Notes: generated by a model from the sequence alone, not told the origin. Positions 1-11,461 are shown, counted from the first letter of the stretch. The stretch: DNA of 64,000 bases from Halomonas fontilapidosi (GCF_014192285.1 NZ_JACHXQ010000008.1:1-64000), one strand, 5' to 3'. Translations and numbers: made by a program.

Positions 1-20
1 CGCCCGAAGGCGGCTGTTTC
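1..20 (-). terminator. Probable tRNA-Leu terminator, cut by the window edge
   Basis: Read leftward, about 17 bases past the CCA end of the tRNA, the sequence forms CGCC-TTCG-GGCG. This is a stem with a UUCG tetraloop, typical of intrinsic terminators. The rest of the stem and any T-run lie outside the window, so the call is tentative. Confidence 0.35.
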
Positions 21-36
21 AGATCTGGCGTCAGGC

Positions 37-123
37 TGGTACCGGCGGTCGGACTCGAACCGACAAGGGCTTGCACCCGGCGGATTTTGAATCCGCTGCG
101 TCTACCAATTCCGCCACGCCGGC
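37..123 (-). tRNA. tRNA-Leu (anticodon CAA)
   Basis: An 87-nt leftward cloverleaf with encoded CCA. The acceptor arm GCCGGCG pairs with CGCCGGT (a G-U first pair, as in some other bacterial tRNA-Leu), and the discriminator is A. The anticodon stem GCGGA/TCCGC encloses the loop TTCAAAA, giving anticodon CAA, which reads UUG. The long variable arm (class II) and the TTCGAGT T-loop fit leucine. It has its own strong promoter just upstream and is divergent from queA. Confidence 0.95.
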
Positions 124-134
124 AACGCGCAGGC

Positions 135-162
135 ATTATACGTGGGCACCGGGCCAGGTCAA
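135..162 (-). promoter_or_regulatory. Promoter of tRNA-Leu
   Basis: On the minus strand TTGACC is followed after 16 bp by a perfect TATAAT. A GC-rich discriminator (GCCTGCGCG) separates it from the tRNA 5' end. This arrangement is typical of growth-rate (stringently) controlled stable RNA promoters; that control is an inference. Confidence 0.8.
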
Positions 163-170
163 TCGGCCGG

Positions 171-199
171 CTGACTTCCCTGACACAAAACGGTATCCT
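171..199 (+). promoter_or_regulatory. Candidate promoter of queA
   Basis: CTGACT and TATCCT are separated by 17 bp, 62 bp before the queA start and back-to-back with the tRNA promoter. Each hexamer matches the sigma-70 consensus at four of six positions. Confidence 0.45.
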
Positions 200-261
200 T
201 TCGGGCTTTGCGCGGCTCGCCGAGCCGCCCGCCACGCCCCAGAGCCGGACCGACATCCACC

Positions 262-1296
262 ATGCAGCGCGCCGACTTTCACTACGAGCTCCCCGACGAG
301 CTGATTGCCCGCTACCCCTCCGAGCAACGCAGCGACTGCCGCCTGCTGTGCGTCGATGGCGCCACCGGCGCGCTCGCCCACCGCCGCTTCCCCGATCTTG
401 TCGAACTGCTCGCCCCCGGCGACCTGCTGGTGTTCAACGACACCCGGGTGATCCCCGCTCGCCTGCACGGCCACAAGGCCAGCGGTGGCAAGGTGGAGAT
501 GCTGCTCGAGCGCCCGCTGGACGCGCACCGCGGCCTGGCCCACCTGCGCTCAAGCAAGTCGCCGAAGCCCGGCACCGAGCTGGTCTTCGAGGGGGGCATC
601 CGGGCGGTAGTGGAAGGTCGCCGCGAGGCGTTGTTCGAGCTGCGCTTCCTCGGCGAGACGCCGCTGATCGCGTTGCTGGAGCAACACGGCCATATGCCAC
701 TGCCGCCCTACATCACCCGCGAGGACGAGCTGGCCGACCGCGAGCGCTACCAGACCGTCTACGCGCGCCGCGACGGGGCCGTAGCCGCCCCCACGGCCGG
801 GCTGCACTTCGACGAGCCGCTGCTCGAGGCCCTGGCCGCCAGGGGCATCGAAAGCGCCTACGTGACCCTGCACGTGGGCGCCGGCACCTTCCAGCCGGTG
901 CGCGCCGACGACATCCGCGAGCACCAGATGCACAGCGAGTGGATCGAGGTCAACGAGACCGCCTGCGCGCAGGTTCGCGCCGCCAAGGCGCGAGGCAACC
1001 GCGTCATCGCCGTGGGCACCACCAGCGTGCGCTGCCTGGAGAGCGCCAGCGATGCGGCCGGCGAGATCGCCCCCTTCAGCGGTGAGACCGACATCTTTAT
1101 CTACCCGGGCTACGCATGGCGCTGCGTCGATGCGCTGGTGACCAACTTCCACCTGCCGGAGTCGACCCTGCTGATGCTGGTGGCATCCTTTGCCGGGTTC
1201 GACACGACGCTGGCGGCCTATCGCGAAGCGGTGGCCGAGCGCTACGCCTTCTTCAGTTATGGCGATGCGATGTTCCTGACCCGCAAGGAACGCTGA
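262..1296 (+). CDS. queA: S-adenosylmethionine:tRNA ribosyltransferase-isomerase QueA
   Basis: 344 aa, close to E. coli QueA (356 aa). The enzyme moves the ribosyl group of SAM onto preQ1-modified tRNA to make epoxyqueuosine at the wobble position of GUN anticodons. The family signature [10 protein letters not shown] is at residues 59-68, and the [10 protein letters not shown] and GAGTFQPV blocks are present. The start is the ATG giving [11 protein letters not shown], which matches the conserved family N-terminus; an upstream in-frame ATG would add 18 unconserved residues. It is followed at 76 bp by tgt, which acts one step earlier in the pathway, so the two form a queuosine unit. Confidence 0.96.
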   Translation: MQRADFHYELPDELIARYPSEQRSDCRLLCVDGATGALAHRRFPDLVELLAPGDLLVFNDTRVIPARLHGHKASGGKVEMLLERPLDAHRGLAHLRSSKSPKPGTELVFEGGIRAVVEGRREALFELRFLGETPLIALLEQHGHMPLPPYITREDELADRERYQTVYARRDGAVAAPTAGLHFDEPLLEALAARGIESAYVTLHVGAGTFQPVRADDIREHQMHSEWIEVNETACAQVRAAKARGNRVIAVGTTSVRCLESASDAAGEIAPFSGETDIFIYPGYAWRCVDALVTNFHLPESTLLMLVASFAGFDTTLAAYREAVAERYAFFSYGDAMFLTRKER

Positions 1297-1315
1297 GATC
1301 GATGATGCGGCGTAG

Positions 1316-2509
<1,194 letters not shown>

Positions 2510-2574
2510 CCCACGGCCGGCCCCATGGCCGGCCGTCGAATATCACGCTTTCATCACTCAGGAGATCGTCATAC

Positions 2575-2910
2575 ATGCTGGACTTCTTCATTTCCCCGGC
2601 CATGGCCCAGGATGCCGGCGCTGCCGGTGGCGGCATCGCCCAGATCGTCATGCTGGTCGGCTTCGTGGCCATCTTCTACTTCCTGCTGTGGCGCCCCCAG
2701 GCCAAGCGCGCCAAGCAGCACAAGCAGCTGATCGGCAACCTCTCCAAGGGTGACGAGATCGTCATCGGCGGCGGCATGCTGGGCCGCATCACCAAGGTGA
2801 GCGACGACAGCGAGTTCCTGAGCATGGAGATCGCCGAAGGCACCGAAGTCAGCGTGCAGAAGAACGCCGTTGCCGCCGTACTGCCCAAGGGCACGCTCAA
2901 GTCCATCTGA
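2575..2910 (+). CDS. yajC: Sec translocon accessory protein YajC
   Basis: 111 aa with one membrane segment (about residues 22-42, ending FYFLLWRPQ) and a soluble cytoplasmic domain. YajC associates with SecDF at the SecYEG translocon. The start is the ATG preceded by AGGAG at 2560-2564, giving MLDFFISPAMAQ. It precedes secD and secF, as in other proteobacteria, and is separated from secD by 149 bp that show only a short GGAGCCG/CGGCTCC hairpin. Confidence 0.95.
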   Translation: MLDFFISPAMAQDAGAAGGGIAQIVMLVGFVAIFYFLLWRPQAKRAKQHKQLIGNLSKGDEIVIGGGMLGRITKVSDDSEFLSMEIAEGTEVSVQKNAVAAVLPKGTLKSI

Positions 2911-3059
2911 CCCGGGCACCTTGCCGCCCCGCCGCGACTACTAACGAGCCGTGACGGGGCTGCCCTGCGGCCGGTGCGGCAGGAGCCGCGCGACCGGCTC
3001 CCGCCCTCACCGGTCGCCTTGTCCGTCTCCAACGTCCGCAATCTGAGGGCAGGGCTCCC

Positions 3060-4910
<1,851 letters not shown>

Positions 4911-4919
4911 GAGGTAGCC

Positions 4920-5843
4920 ATGAAATCCCTTGTCAATCGACAGCTCGACTTCATGGGCAAACGCCGGATCGCCTTCGCGATCTCGGGCGTGATGCTGCTG
5001 GTGTCGATCGCCTCGCTGCTGTTCCAGCAGCTCAACCTGGGGCTGGACTTCACCGGCGGCACGCTGGTGGAGGTCCGCTATGCCATGGCGCCCTCGCTGG
5101 ATGCGATTCGCCAGCTCCTCGAGAACGAAGGCTTCCGCGACGTCTCGGTACAGACCTTCGGGGCGTCCACCGAGGTGCTGATCCGCCTGCAACAGGCCTT
5201 CGACCCCGATGTCGGCGAGCAGGTCGTCAACCTGCTGCGCCAGTCGGGCGACAGCGTCGAGCTGGTGCGGGCGGAGTTCGTCGGCGCCCAGGTGGGTGAC
5301 CAGCTGCGCGACCAGAGCGGCATGGGCCTGCTGGTGGCGCTGGGCATCGTGATGCTCTACGTGGCCTTCCGCTTCCAGTACAAGTTCGCCATCGGCGCAC
5401 TGCTGGCGCTGATGCACGACGTGATCATCGTCGTCGGCCTGTTCGCGCTGTTCCAGTGGGAGTTCGACCTCACCGTGCTCGCCGCGCTGCTGGCGGTGAT
5501 CGGCTACTCCCTCAACGACACCATCGTGGTCTATGACCGCATCCGCGAGACCATCCGCAAGTCACGTATCGACGACATGCCGACGATCTTCAACGAGGCG
5601 ATCAACATGACCCTGTCGCGCACCCTGGCGACCTCCGGCACCACCCTGTTGGTCCTGCTGGCGCTATTGATACTGGGCGGCGACATGATCCACTTCTTCT
5701 CCATCGCGCTGATCGCCGGCGTGGTGGTCGGTACGTTCTCCTCCATCTACGTGGCGGCGGCCCTGCTGCTGGCGGTGAAACTGGATCGCGAGGACCTGAT
5801 CCCGGCGAAGAAGGAAGACCCCGAGGCCGAGGAGCTGCCCTGA
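4920..5843 (+). CDS. secF: Protein translocase subunit SecF
   Basis: 307 aa, with LDFTGGTLVEVRY near the N-terminus and GYSLNDTIVVYDRIRE in the membrane bundle, both SecF signatures. It has six predicted membrane segments and works as a complex with SecD. It is the last gene of the queA-secF run. A heptad tandem repeat and then a strong intrinsic terminator follow immediately. Confidence 0.97.
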   Translation: MKSLVNRQLDFMGKRRIAFAISGVMLLVSIASLLFQQLNLGLDFTGGTLVEVRYAMAPSLDAIRQLLENEGFRDVSVQTFGASTEVLIRLQQAFDPDVGEQVVNLLRQSGDSVELVRAEFVGAQVGDQLRDQSGMGLLVALGIVMLYVAFRFQYKFAIGALLALMHDVIIVVGLFALFQWEFDLTVLAALLAVIGYSLNDTIVVYDRIRETIRKSRIDDMPTIFNEAINMTLSRTLATSGTTLLVLLALLILGGDMIHFFSIALIAGVVVGTFSSIYVAAALLLAVKLDREDLIPAKKEDPEAEELP

Positions 5844-5845
5844 CA

Positions 5846-5887
5846 GCTGGAAGCTGGAAGCTGGAAGCTGGAAGCTGGAAGCTGGAA
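5846..5887. repeat. Six tandem copies of the heptamer GCTGGAA
   Basis: Six uninterrupted 7-bp units begin 3 bp after the secF stop codon. The array lies between that stop and the terminator, so it would be transcribed as the secF 3' untranslated region. No coding role is visible. Confidence 0.95.
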
Positions 5888-5904
5888 GTGCAGAGCCTGA
5901 ACCG

Positions 5905-5943
5905 AATCCGCCCCCACAGCCTGGCTGTGGGGGCGGATTTTTT
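5905..5943 (+). terminator. Intrinsic terminator after secF
   Basis: A perfect 16-bp stem (5905-5920 with 5924-5939) with a CTG loop runs into six T residues. It separates rightward secF from leftward suhB. Read on the minus strand it lacks a T-run, so it mainly serves secF. Confidence 0.9.
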
Positions 5944-5974
5944 CTTCCCGCTTCAGGCTTTCAGTTTACGGCTT

Positions 5975-6769
5975 TTAGAAATGCGGCTTGAGCTGCTGCA
6001 CCAGCGCCTTGTAGAGACGCGGGCCAGCCGCCATCAGGCGTCCCTCGATCTCGACACTGGGCTGACCGTCGGGGGTGCCCATCAGCGCGCCGCTCTCCTT
6101 GAGCAGCAGCGAGCCGACCTGCTGGTCCTGCTCCTCGAGGCCCAGCACGAAGGCCGCATCCACTCGCCCTGCCGCCAGTTCGGCGATGTCGAGCAGGCCG
6201 CTGCCCGAGGCACGCTGCAGTTCGATCTGCGGCCCGAGCTGCTGCACCAGAGTCAGGTAGGACGGCAAGAAGCGTGAACGCAGCCAGGTCTCGGGCAGGC
6301 TCATGGCGATGCGGGTGCCGGCCACGGCGGTATTCTTCGATACCCGCAGGCGCTTGCCGTTGAGCTGCGCACCGCGCCCGCGGCTGGCCAGATATTCGTC
6401 ATCATTGAAGGGGCAGATCACCACCGCATGCTCCGGGCGGCCCTTGACGAGACACACGACCGACAGCGCGAAGCCGGGGGCAGCGACGCTGAGGTTGGAG
6501 TAGCCGTGGAAGGGTTCGATCTTCCACAGGGTGTCGGCACCCTCGCCCTCACCGGCGCGGTGAGGCGTGAAGCGACCCTGGACGCCGTGCTGGGGGTAGC
6601 CGCGGGAGAGCTGACGAACGATCAGCGTCTCGGCATTACGGGCGGCGTCCTCGAGCAGGCGGTCGAGGTTGTGCTCTTCATGGGCGTTCTCGATGCGCTC
6701 GCGGATGCGCAGGAACTGTTCGCCGGCGCTGCGTGCGGCACGCAGCGCGAATTGGACCATCGGATGCAT
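5975..6769 (-). CDS. suhB: SuhB-like inositol monophosphatase family protein, metal site degenerate
   Basis: 264 aa. The N-terminus MHPMVQFALRAARSAG and the blocks ASRGRGAQLNG and LAAGRVDAAF identify it as SuhB. E. coli SuhB is both an inositol phosphatase and a non-enzymatic subunit of the rRNA antitermination complex. Here the catalytic signature is altered: the IDPLDGTTN motif reads IEPFHGYSN (residues 84-92) and the GEE block reads QGR (64-66). Two metal-ligand positions are therefore lost and one is Asp to Glu, while the Asp aligned with E. coli D212 (in EEQDQQVG) remains. Phosphatase activity is doubtful; the transcription or ribosome-assembly role may remain. The start is the ATG matching the conserved MHPM; upstream in-frame codons are unconserved. 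It is divergent from trmJ, as in Pseudomonas. Confidence 0.88.
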   Translation of the reverse strand: MHPMVQFALRAARSAGEQFLRIRERIENAHEEHNLDRLLEDAARNAETLIVRQLSRGYPQHGVQGRFTPHRAGEGEGADTLWKIEPFHGYSNLSVAAPGFALSVVCLVKGRPEHAVVICPFNDDEYLASRGRGAQLNGKRLRVSKNTAVAGTRIAMSLPETWLRSRFLPSYLTLVQQLGPQIELQRASGSGLLDIAELAAGRVDAAFVLGLEEQDQQVGSLLLKESGALMGTPDGQPSVEIEGRLMAAGPRLYKALVQQLKPHF

Positions 6770-6907
6770 GATCGGGCCTTGGGGAGTCGGTGGTGTTAAA
6801 GAACGGGTCGGCGCGCATCCTAGCAGAAGCACGCGGGGCGCGCCATTCGACGCATCGGGCCGGCGTGATAGAATCGCCCACCTTCTCCCAGGATCTACAG
6901 GCCCACC

Positions 6908-7654
6908 ATGCTCGAGCGCATCCGCATCGTCCTGATCGGCACCAGCCACCCCGGCAACATCGGCGGTACCGCCCGCGCCATGCACAACATGGGTCTATCC
7001 GACCTGGCGCTGGTGGCGCCACGCTGCGAACCGCTCACCGCCGATACCGTCTCCCGTGCGTCGGGGGCCGACCACATCGTCCACGGCGCGCACACGGTGG
7101 AAACGCTGGAACAGGCGGTAGGCGACTGCACCCTGGCCGTCGGCGCCAGCGCCCGCTCGCGAACCCTGCCCTGGCCGATGATCACGCCCCGCGCCCTCGG
7201 CGAACAATTGCCCGCAGAGCTTGCCAGCCCCGCGGCGCGCGTCGCCCTGGTCTTCGGCCGCGAAGACAGCGGCCTGACCAACGCCGAGCTGCAGCGCTGC
7301 CATGCCCATGTGCATATCCCCACCAACCCCGACTTCAGCTCCCTGAACCTGGCCGCTGCGGTGCAGGTAGTGGCCTACGAGTGCCGACAGGCCTGGCTTG
7401 GTCAGCAGGTAGCGAGCGGTCCTGCCGAGATGCCTGCGGCCGAGCCGCTGGCCAGCCACCGAGAACTTGAGCACTACTTCGCACACCTGGAGCGCACCCT
7501 GGTCGCCATCGGCTTCCACGACCCGGCCACCCCACGCCAGCTGATGGCCCGGCTGCGCCGCTTCACCCTGCGGGCCCGTCCCGAGCGGATGGAACTCAAC
7601 ATCCTGCGCGGCATCCTCACCGCCACCGAGCAGCAGGCCGAGCGCCATAAGTAG
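6908..7654 (+). CDS. trmJ: tRNA (cytidine/uridine-32-2'-O)-methyltransferase TrmJ
   Basis: 248 aa SPOUT methyltransferase. The N-terminus has GTSHPGNIGGTARAMHNMG, and the SAM-binding knot carries FGREDSGLTNAEL and IPTNPDFSSLNLAAA. The remaining C-terminal part (about residue 165 on) is the TrmJ extension used for dimerisation and tRNA binding. It methylates the ribose at position 32 of tRNAs. It lies in the conserved suhB / trmJ-cysE-iscR order, 84 bp before cysE. Confidence 0.95.
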   Translation: MLERIRIVLIGTSHPGNIGGTARAMHNMGLSDLALVAPRCEPLTADTVSRASGADHIVHGAHTVETLEQAVGDCTLAVGASARSRTLPWPMITPRALGEQLPAELASPAARVALVFGREDSGLTNAELQRCHAHVHIPTNPDFSSLNLAAAVQVVAYECRQAWLGQQVASGPAEMPAAEPLASHRELEHYFAHLERTLVAIGFHDPATPRQLMARLRRFTLRARPERMELNILRGILTATEQQAERHK

Positions 7655-7738
7655 ATGATGCAAGCCGCTTGAAGCCGGCTCTCCGCGCCCCCACTATGAG
7701 GCCATCCCCTTACCGCCCTGCCACCCAAGGACCGTTGC

Positions 7739-8623
7739 ATGCTTGAACGTCTGCGCGAAGACATCAACAGCGTATTCGCCCGCGACCCGGCGGCACGCAA
7801 TTTCCTGGAAGTGCTGACCAACTACCCGGGCCTGCATGCCTTGCTCATCCACCGTGTCAGCCACTGGCTGTGGCGCAAGAACCTCAAGTGGCTGGCGCGC
7901 ACGCTCTCGACCTTTTCGCGCTGGCTCACCGGCGTGGAGATTCACCCCGGGGCGACCATCGGCCGACGCTTCTTCATCGACCATGGCATGGGCGTAGTGA
8001 TCGGCGAGACCGCCGAGGTGGGCGACGACGTCACCCTCTACCAGGGGGTGACCCTGGGGGGCACCAGCTGGAACAAGGGCAAGCGCCACCCGACCCTGGA
8101 GGATGGCGTGATCGTTGGCGCCGGCGCCAAGATACTGGGTCCCTTCAGCGTCGGCACCGAGGCCAAGATCGGCTCCAACGCTGTGGTCACCAAGGAGGTG
8201 CCCGCCGGCGCCACGGTGGTCGGCATCCCCGGCAAGGTCGTGCAGCGCGTCGAGCCGGACGAGGCCGAGGAATTGAACGTGGACCCCGCGCGTCGCGAAG
8301 CGATGCGCCGCAAGTTCGGCTTCGATGCCTACGGCGTCAGCCAGGACATGCCCGACCCGGTGGCCCGCTCCATCCAGGCGATGCTCGACCATATGCACGC
8401 CGTGGACGAGCGCATCGAACGCATGTGCACGACCCTGCGCAAGGTCGATGCCAGCTATCGCGATGGTCGCCTGCCGGAGCTGCGCGACGAGGACTTCGCC
8501 GACATCCTGGCCGACGTCGACAGCTGCTGCCCGCCCCGGGATGAGCAGGGCGAGGCGCCTACCGAGCAGACAACGCCGGGCGAGCGGGGGGCCGGCGACG
8601 CCCCTCGGCGGCGCAATGGTTGA
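7739..8623 (+). CDS. cysE: Serine O-acetyltransferase CysE
   Basis: 294 aa. It makes O-acetylserine from serine and acetyl-CoA, the committed step of cysteine synthesis. The hexapeptide-repeat beta-helix includes [20 protein letters not shown] and the catalytic-site histidines in DHGMG and KGKRHPTL. After about residue 225 there is a roughly 70-residue tail, rich in Asp and Glu at its end, that is longer than in E. coli. AAGGA at 7728-7732 supports the ATG. Its stop codon overlaps the -35 element of the iscR promoter, and its product feeds cysteine to IscS. Confidence 0.95.
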   Translation: MLERLREDINSVFARDPAARNFLEVLTNYPGLHALLIHRVSHWLWRKNLKWLARTLSTFSRWLTGVEIHPGATIGRRFFIDHGMGVVIGETAEVGDDVTLYQGVTLGGTSWNKGKRHPTLEDGVIVGAGAKILGPFSVGTEAKIGSNAVVTKEVPAGATVVGIPGKVVQRVEPDEAEELNVDPARREAMRRKFGFDAYGVSQDMPDPVARSIQAMLDHMHAVDERIERMCTTLRKVDASYRDGRLPELRDEDFADILADVDSCCPPRDEQGEAPTEQTTPGERGAGDAPRRRNG

Positions 8624-8649
8624 CCGGGATACTGGGTCTTTATCATAAT
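8620..8649 (+). promoter_or_regulatory. iscR promoter with a candidate IscR type 1 site
   Basis: TTGACC (8620-8625) and CATAAT (8644-8649) are 18 bp apart. The stretch TTGACCGGGATACTGGGTC resembles IscR type 1 operators (YTGAC..., ACT, GGGT-like half sites) in enterobacterial and Pseudomonas iscR promoters, where [2Fe-2S]-IscR represses its own operon. The -35 overlaps the end of cysE. Confidence 0.6.
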
Positions 8650-8705
8650 GGCGAGTCTCGTTCATTGACTGCCGACCCGCGTGTCGGTGCCGAGGTGAGT
8701 TCCTC

Positions 8706-9173
8706 ATGCGCCTGACCACCAAGGGACGCTACGCCGTCACCGCCATGCTCGACCTGGCCATGAATGCCGACACCGGCCCCATCTGCCTCGCCGACATCTC
8801 GAAGCGCCAGGAAATCTCGCTCTCCTACCTGGAGCAGCTGTTTGCCCGGCTGCGGCGCGCAGGGTTGGTGGATAGCGTACGCGGCCCAGGAGGCGGCTAC
8901 CTGCTGGCCCAGGCTGCCGAGGGCATCACCGTGGCCCAGGTCATCGAGGCAGTAAATGAGTCCGTGGACACGACTCGCTGTGGCGGCCTCTCGGACTGCC
9001 AGCAGGGTGATACCTGTCTGACCCACCATCTATGGTGCGAGCTCTCCGAGCATATCCACGACTTTCTTCAGGACGTCACCCTCGCCCAGCTGGCCGGGCG
9101 CGGCGAGATCCAGGCCATCGCCAGCCGCCAACGCGGCCGCTGGGATGACGGTATCCTGGCCTCCACCACCTGA
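8706..9173 (+). CDS. iscR: Iron-sulfur cluster assembly regulator IscR
   Basis: 155 aa Rrf2-family winged-helix regulator. The cluster ligands Cys92, Cys98, Cys104 and His107 are all present at the same residue numbers as in E. coli IscR. It senses [2Fe-2S] supply and controls isc, suf and other Fe-S genes. It is the first gene of a shortened isc cluster and is 75 bp before iscS. Confidence 0.96.
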   Translation: MRLTTKGRYAVTAMLDLAMNADTGPICLADISKRQEISLSYLEQLFARLRRAGLVDSVRGPGGGYLLAQAAEGITVAQVIEAVNESVDTTRCGGLSDCQQGDTCLTHHLWCELSEHIHDFLQDVTLAQLAGRGEIQAIASRQRGRWDDGILASTT

Positions 9174-9248
9174 GAGCCGCCGCGCCTGACAGCCGCTCAC
9201 CATAGCCCGGTCACCGCAGCCCGATTCGACAACCAGAACAGCGAGCCC

Positions 9249-10406
9249 ATGAGCGTACCCGTCTACCTCGATTATGCCGCCACCACCCCGGTTGACCCGC
9301 GGGTCGCGGAGGTCATGAGTCACTACCTGACCCGCGACGGCATCTTCGCCAATCCCGCCTCGCGCAGCCATATGCTGGGCTGGCAGGCGGAACAGGCCGT
9401 GGAGAGCGCCCGCCGCCAGGTGGCAGACCTGATCACCGCCGACCCCCGCGAGATCGTCTGGACCAGTGGCGCCACCGAGGCCGACAACCTGGCACTGACC
9501 GGTTTCATGCGCGCCAATCGGGCCCGTGGTCGCCACCTGGTGACCTCCCTCGTCGAGCACAAGGCGGTGGTCGACACCGCGCTGGCGCTGGAGAAGGAGG
9601 GCTTCGAGGTGACCTGGCTGACGCCGGACCGCGACGGGCGGATCAGTCCGGCGCAGCTGCGCGAGGCGATGCGCGACGATACGGTGCTGGTCTCGCTGAT
9701 GGCCGTCAACAACGAGCTGGGCGTGATCCACGACCTGGCGGCGCTGGCCGAGGTAAGCCATGCCTTCGGCGCCAGCTTCCACGTGGATGCTGCCCAGGCG
9801 GTGGGCCGCATCCCGCTGGATGTCGGCCGAATGGGCATCGACCTGATGTCGCTCTCCGGCCACAAGGCTTACGGCCCCAAGGGCGTCGGCGCCCTCTATG
9901 TGCGACGCAGCCCCGAACTCCGACTGGAAGCGCTGATCCACGGCGGCGGCCACGAACGCGGTATGCGTTCGGGCACCCTGCCGACGCACCAGATCGCCGG
10001 CATGGGAGAAGCCTTTGCCCTCGCCGCCGCCGAGGGTGAGGCCGACCAGACGCGTATCACCGCGCTGCGCGACCGCCTGCTCGAGGGCCTCGGCGATCTC
10101 GGCGGCATCCATTACAACACCGCTGTCGACGCCGCCGTTCCCAACATCCTCAATCTGGCGTTCGAGGGCGTGGAAGGCGAGTCGCTGCTGATGGCGCTGC
10201 GCGATATCGCGCTCTCCACCGGCTCAGCCTGCAACTCGGCAAGCGTCGAGCCCTCGTATGTGCTCAAGGGCATCGGCGTGCCGCGCCCCTTGGCGCTGGC
10301 CTCGCTGCGCTTCAGCTTCGGCCGCTTCACCAGCGAAACCGATATCGACCGCACACTGGATGCCCTGCGACATGCCCTGAACGGGCTGCGTCGCCGGGCG
10401 GTCTGA
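9249..10406 (+). CDS. iscS: Cysteine desulfurase IscS, without the C-terminal tail
   Basis: 385 aa against 404 in E. coli. This PLP enzyme removes sulfur from cysteine. The PLP lysine is in LSGHKAYGPKG, and the persulfide cysteine is in STGSACNSASVEPSYVL at about residue 328. Similarity to E. coli IscS runs to the helix ending NGLRRRAV; the final 19 residues, part of the IscU-docking region in E. coli, are absent. The gene stops cleanly with TGA and is followed by iscA, not iscU, so the shortening does not look like a frameshift. It may mainly supply sulfur for tRNA thiolation; that is an inference. Confidence 0.93.
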   Translation: MSVPVYLDYAATTPVDPRVAEVMSHYLTRDGIFANPASRSHMLGWQAEQAVESARRQVADLITADPREIVWTSGATEADNLALTGFMRANRARGRHLVTSLVEHKAVVDTALALEKEGFEVTWLTPDRDGRISPAQLREAMRDDTVLVSLMAVNNELGVIHDLAALAEVSHAFGASFHVDAAQAVGRIPLDVGRMGIDLMSLSGHKAYGPKGVGALYVRRSPELRLEALIHGGGHERGMRSGTLPTHQIAGMGEAFALAAAEGEADQTRITALRDRLLEGLGDLGGIHYNTAVDAAVPNILNLAFEGVEGESLLMALRDIALSTGSACNSASVEPSYVLKGIGVPRPLALASLRFSFGRFTSETDIDRTLDALRHALNGLRRRAV

Positions 10407-10431
10407 CCCTACTACGTTCAGGAGAGAGACC

Positions 10432-10758
10432 ATGGCGCACCTTTCGATCACCACTGCCGCCGCCGAGCAGATCCATCGGGTGCTCGACGAGCGAGGCCAC
10501 GGCCTTGGCCTGCGGGTCTCGGTCAAGCCCAGCGGCTGCTCTGGCTACAGCTACGTGCTCGACTTCGCCGACGAGGCGGCCAATGACGACGTGACCTTCG
10601 AAGAGCACGGCGTGACGGTCTTCGTGGCCCCCGAAGCCCTGGAGATGCTCGACGGCAGCGAGGTCGACTACGTCTCGGAGGGGCTTAACCGCTTCTTCCG
10701 CTTTAACAACCCCAACGTCAAGGATGAGTGCGGCTGCGGCGAGAGCTTCAGTGTCTGA
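10432..10758 (+). CDS. iscA: A-type iron-sulfur carrier IscA
   Basis: 108 aa HesB/IscA protein with the three invariant cysteines Cys36, Cys100 and Cys102 (motifs SGCSGY and DECGCGES). The C-terminus GLNRFFRFNNPNVKDECGCG is closest to IscA rather than ErpA or SufA. It binds iron or Fe-S clusters and passes them to apo-proteins. It lies 25 bp after iscS with a good AGGAGAG ribosome site. The usual iscU, hscB, hscA and fdx neighbours are missing. Confidence 0.92.
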   Translation: MAHLSITTAAAEQIHRVLDERGHGLGLRVSVKPSGCSGYSYVLDFADEAANDDVTFEEHGVTVFVAPEALEMLDGSEVDYVSEGLNRFFRFNNPNVKDECGCGESFSV

Positions 10759-10762
10759 ACGA

Positions 10763-10792
10763 TTGTTCAACGCCGTCCCGCAGCGTTATACT
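10763..10792 (+). promoter_or_regulatory. Candidate ndk promoter
   Basis: TTGTTC and TATACT are 18 bp apart, just after the iscA stop. The transcript would have a leader of about 170 nt with small hairpins (for example CGGCA-AGC-TGCCG) before ndk; no known riboswitch was recognised in it. Confidence 0.5.
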
Positions 10793-10969
10793 CCTCGCCC
10801 GTTCGGCGGCAAGCTGCCGAATCGCCGGGCGCCAGCTGCCGAGGCGCCGGCCCGATTCCCGTGAATCGCCGCGCCGCCCTCTCCCTCGCGGAGACAAGGG
10901 CGGTGTGACGCTGTCCATCACGACTGCACTCATCACACCATCATCCAGCCAACCGGAGAACATGCCCCC

Positions 10970-11395
<426 letters not shown>

Positions 11396-11402
11396 GCCGA
11401 CC

Positions 11403-11461
11403 CTGATTTATGGCTGCGCCCCGGCGTCGACCGACGTTTCTTCGCTTGCGACATAAATCAG
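11403..11461. repeat. 59-bp inverted-repeat element between ndk and rlmN
   Basis: CTGATTTATG at 11403-11412 is exactly complementary to CATAAATCAG at 11452-11461. The 39-bp interior holds a second hairpin, CGTCG-AC-CGACG. The arms are AT-rich in a GC-rich setting. It may be a dispersed intergenic element or an RNA structure. No second copy was found in this window. Confidence 0.7.

Noticed and set aside
124..261. Possible preQ1 riboswitch before queA
   Set aside because: The leader after the predicted promoter is only about 55 nt, and no preQ1 aptamer pattern was recognised. queA is not usually under this switch in gammaproteobacteria.
2911..3059. Hidden gene or riboswitch in the yajC-secD gap
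   Set aside because: It holds only a small GGAGCCG/CGGCTCC hairpin. No open frame with coding character and no known aptamer was seen.
5846..5887. Heptad array considered as a CRISPR array
   Set aside because: The units are contiguous 7-mers without spacers.
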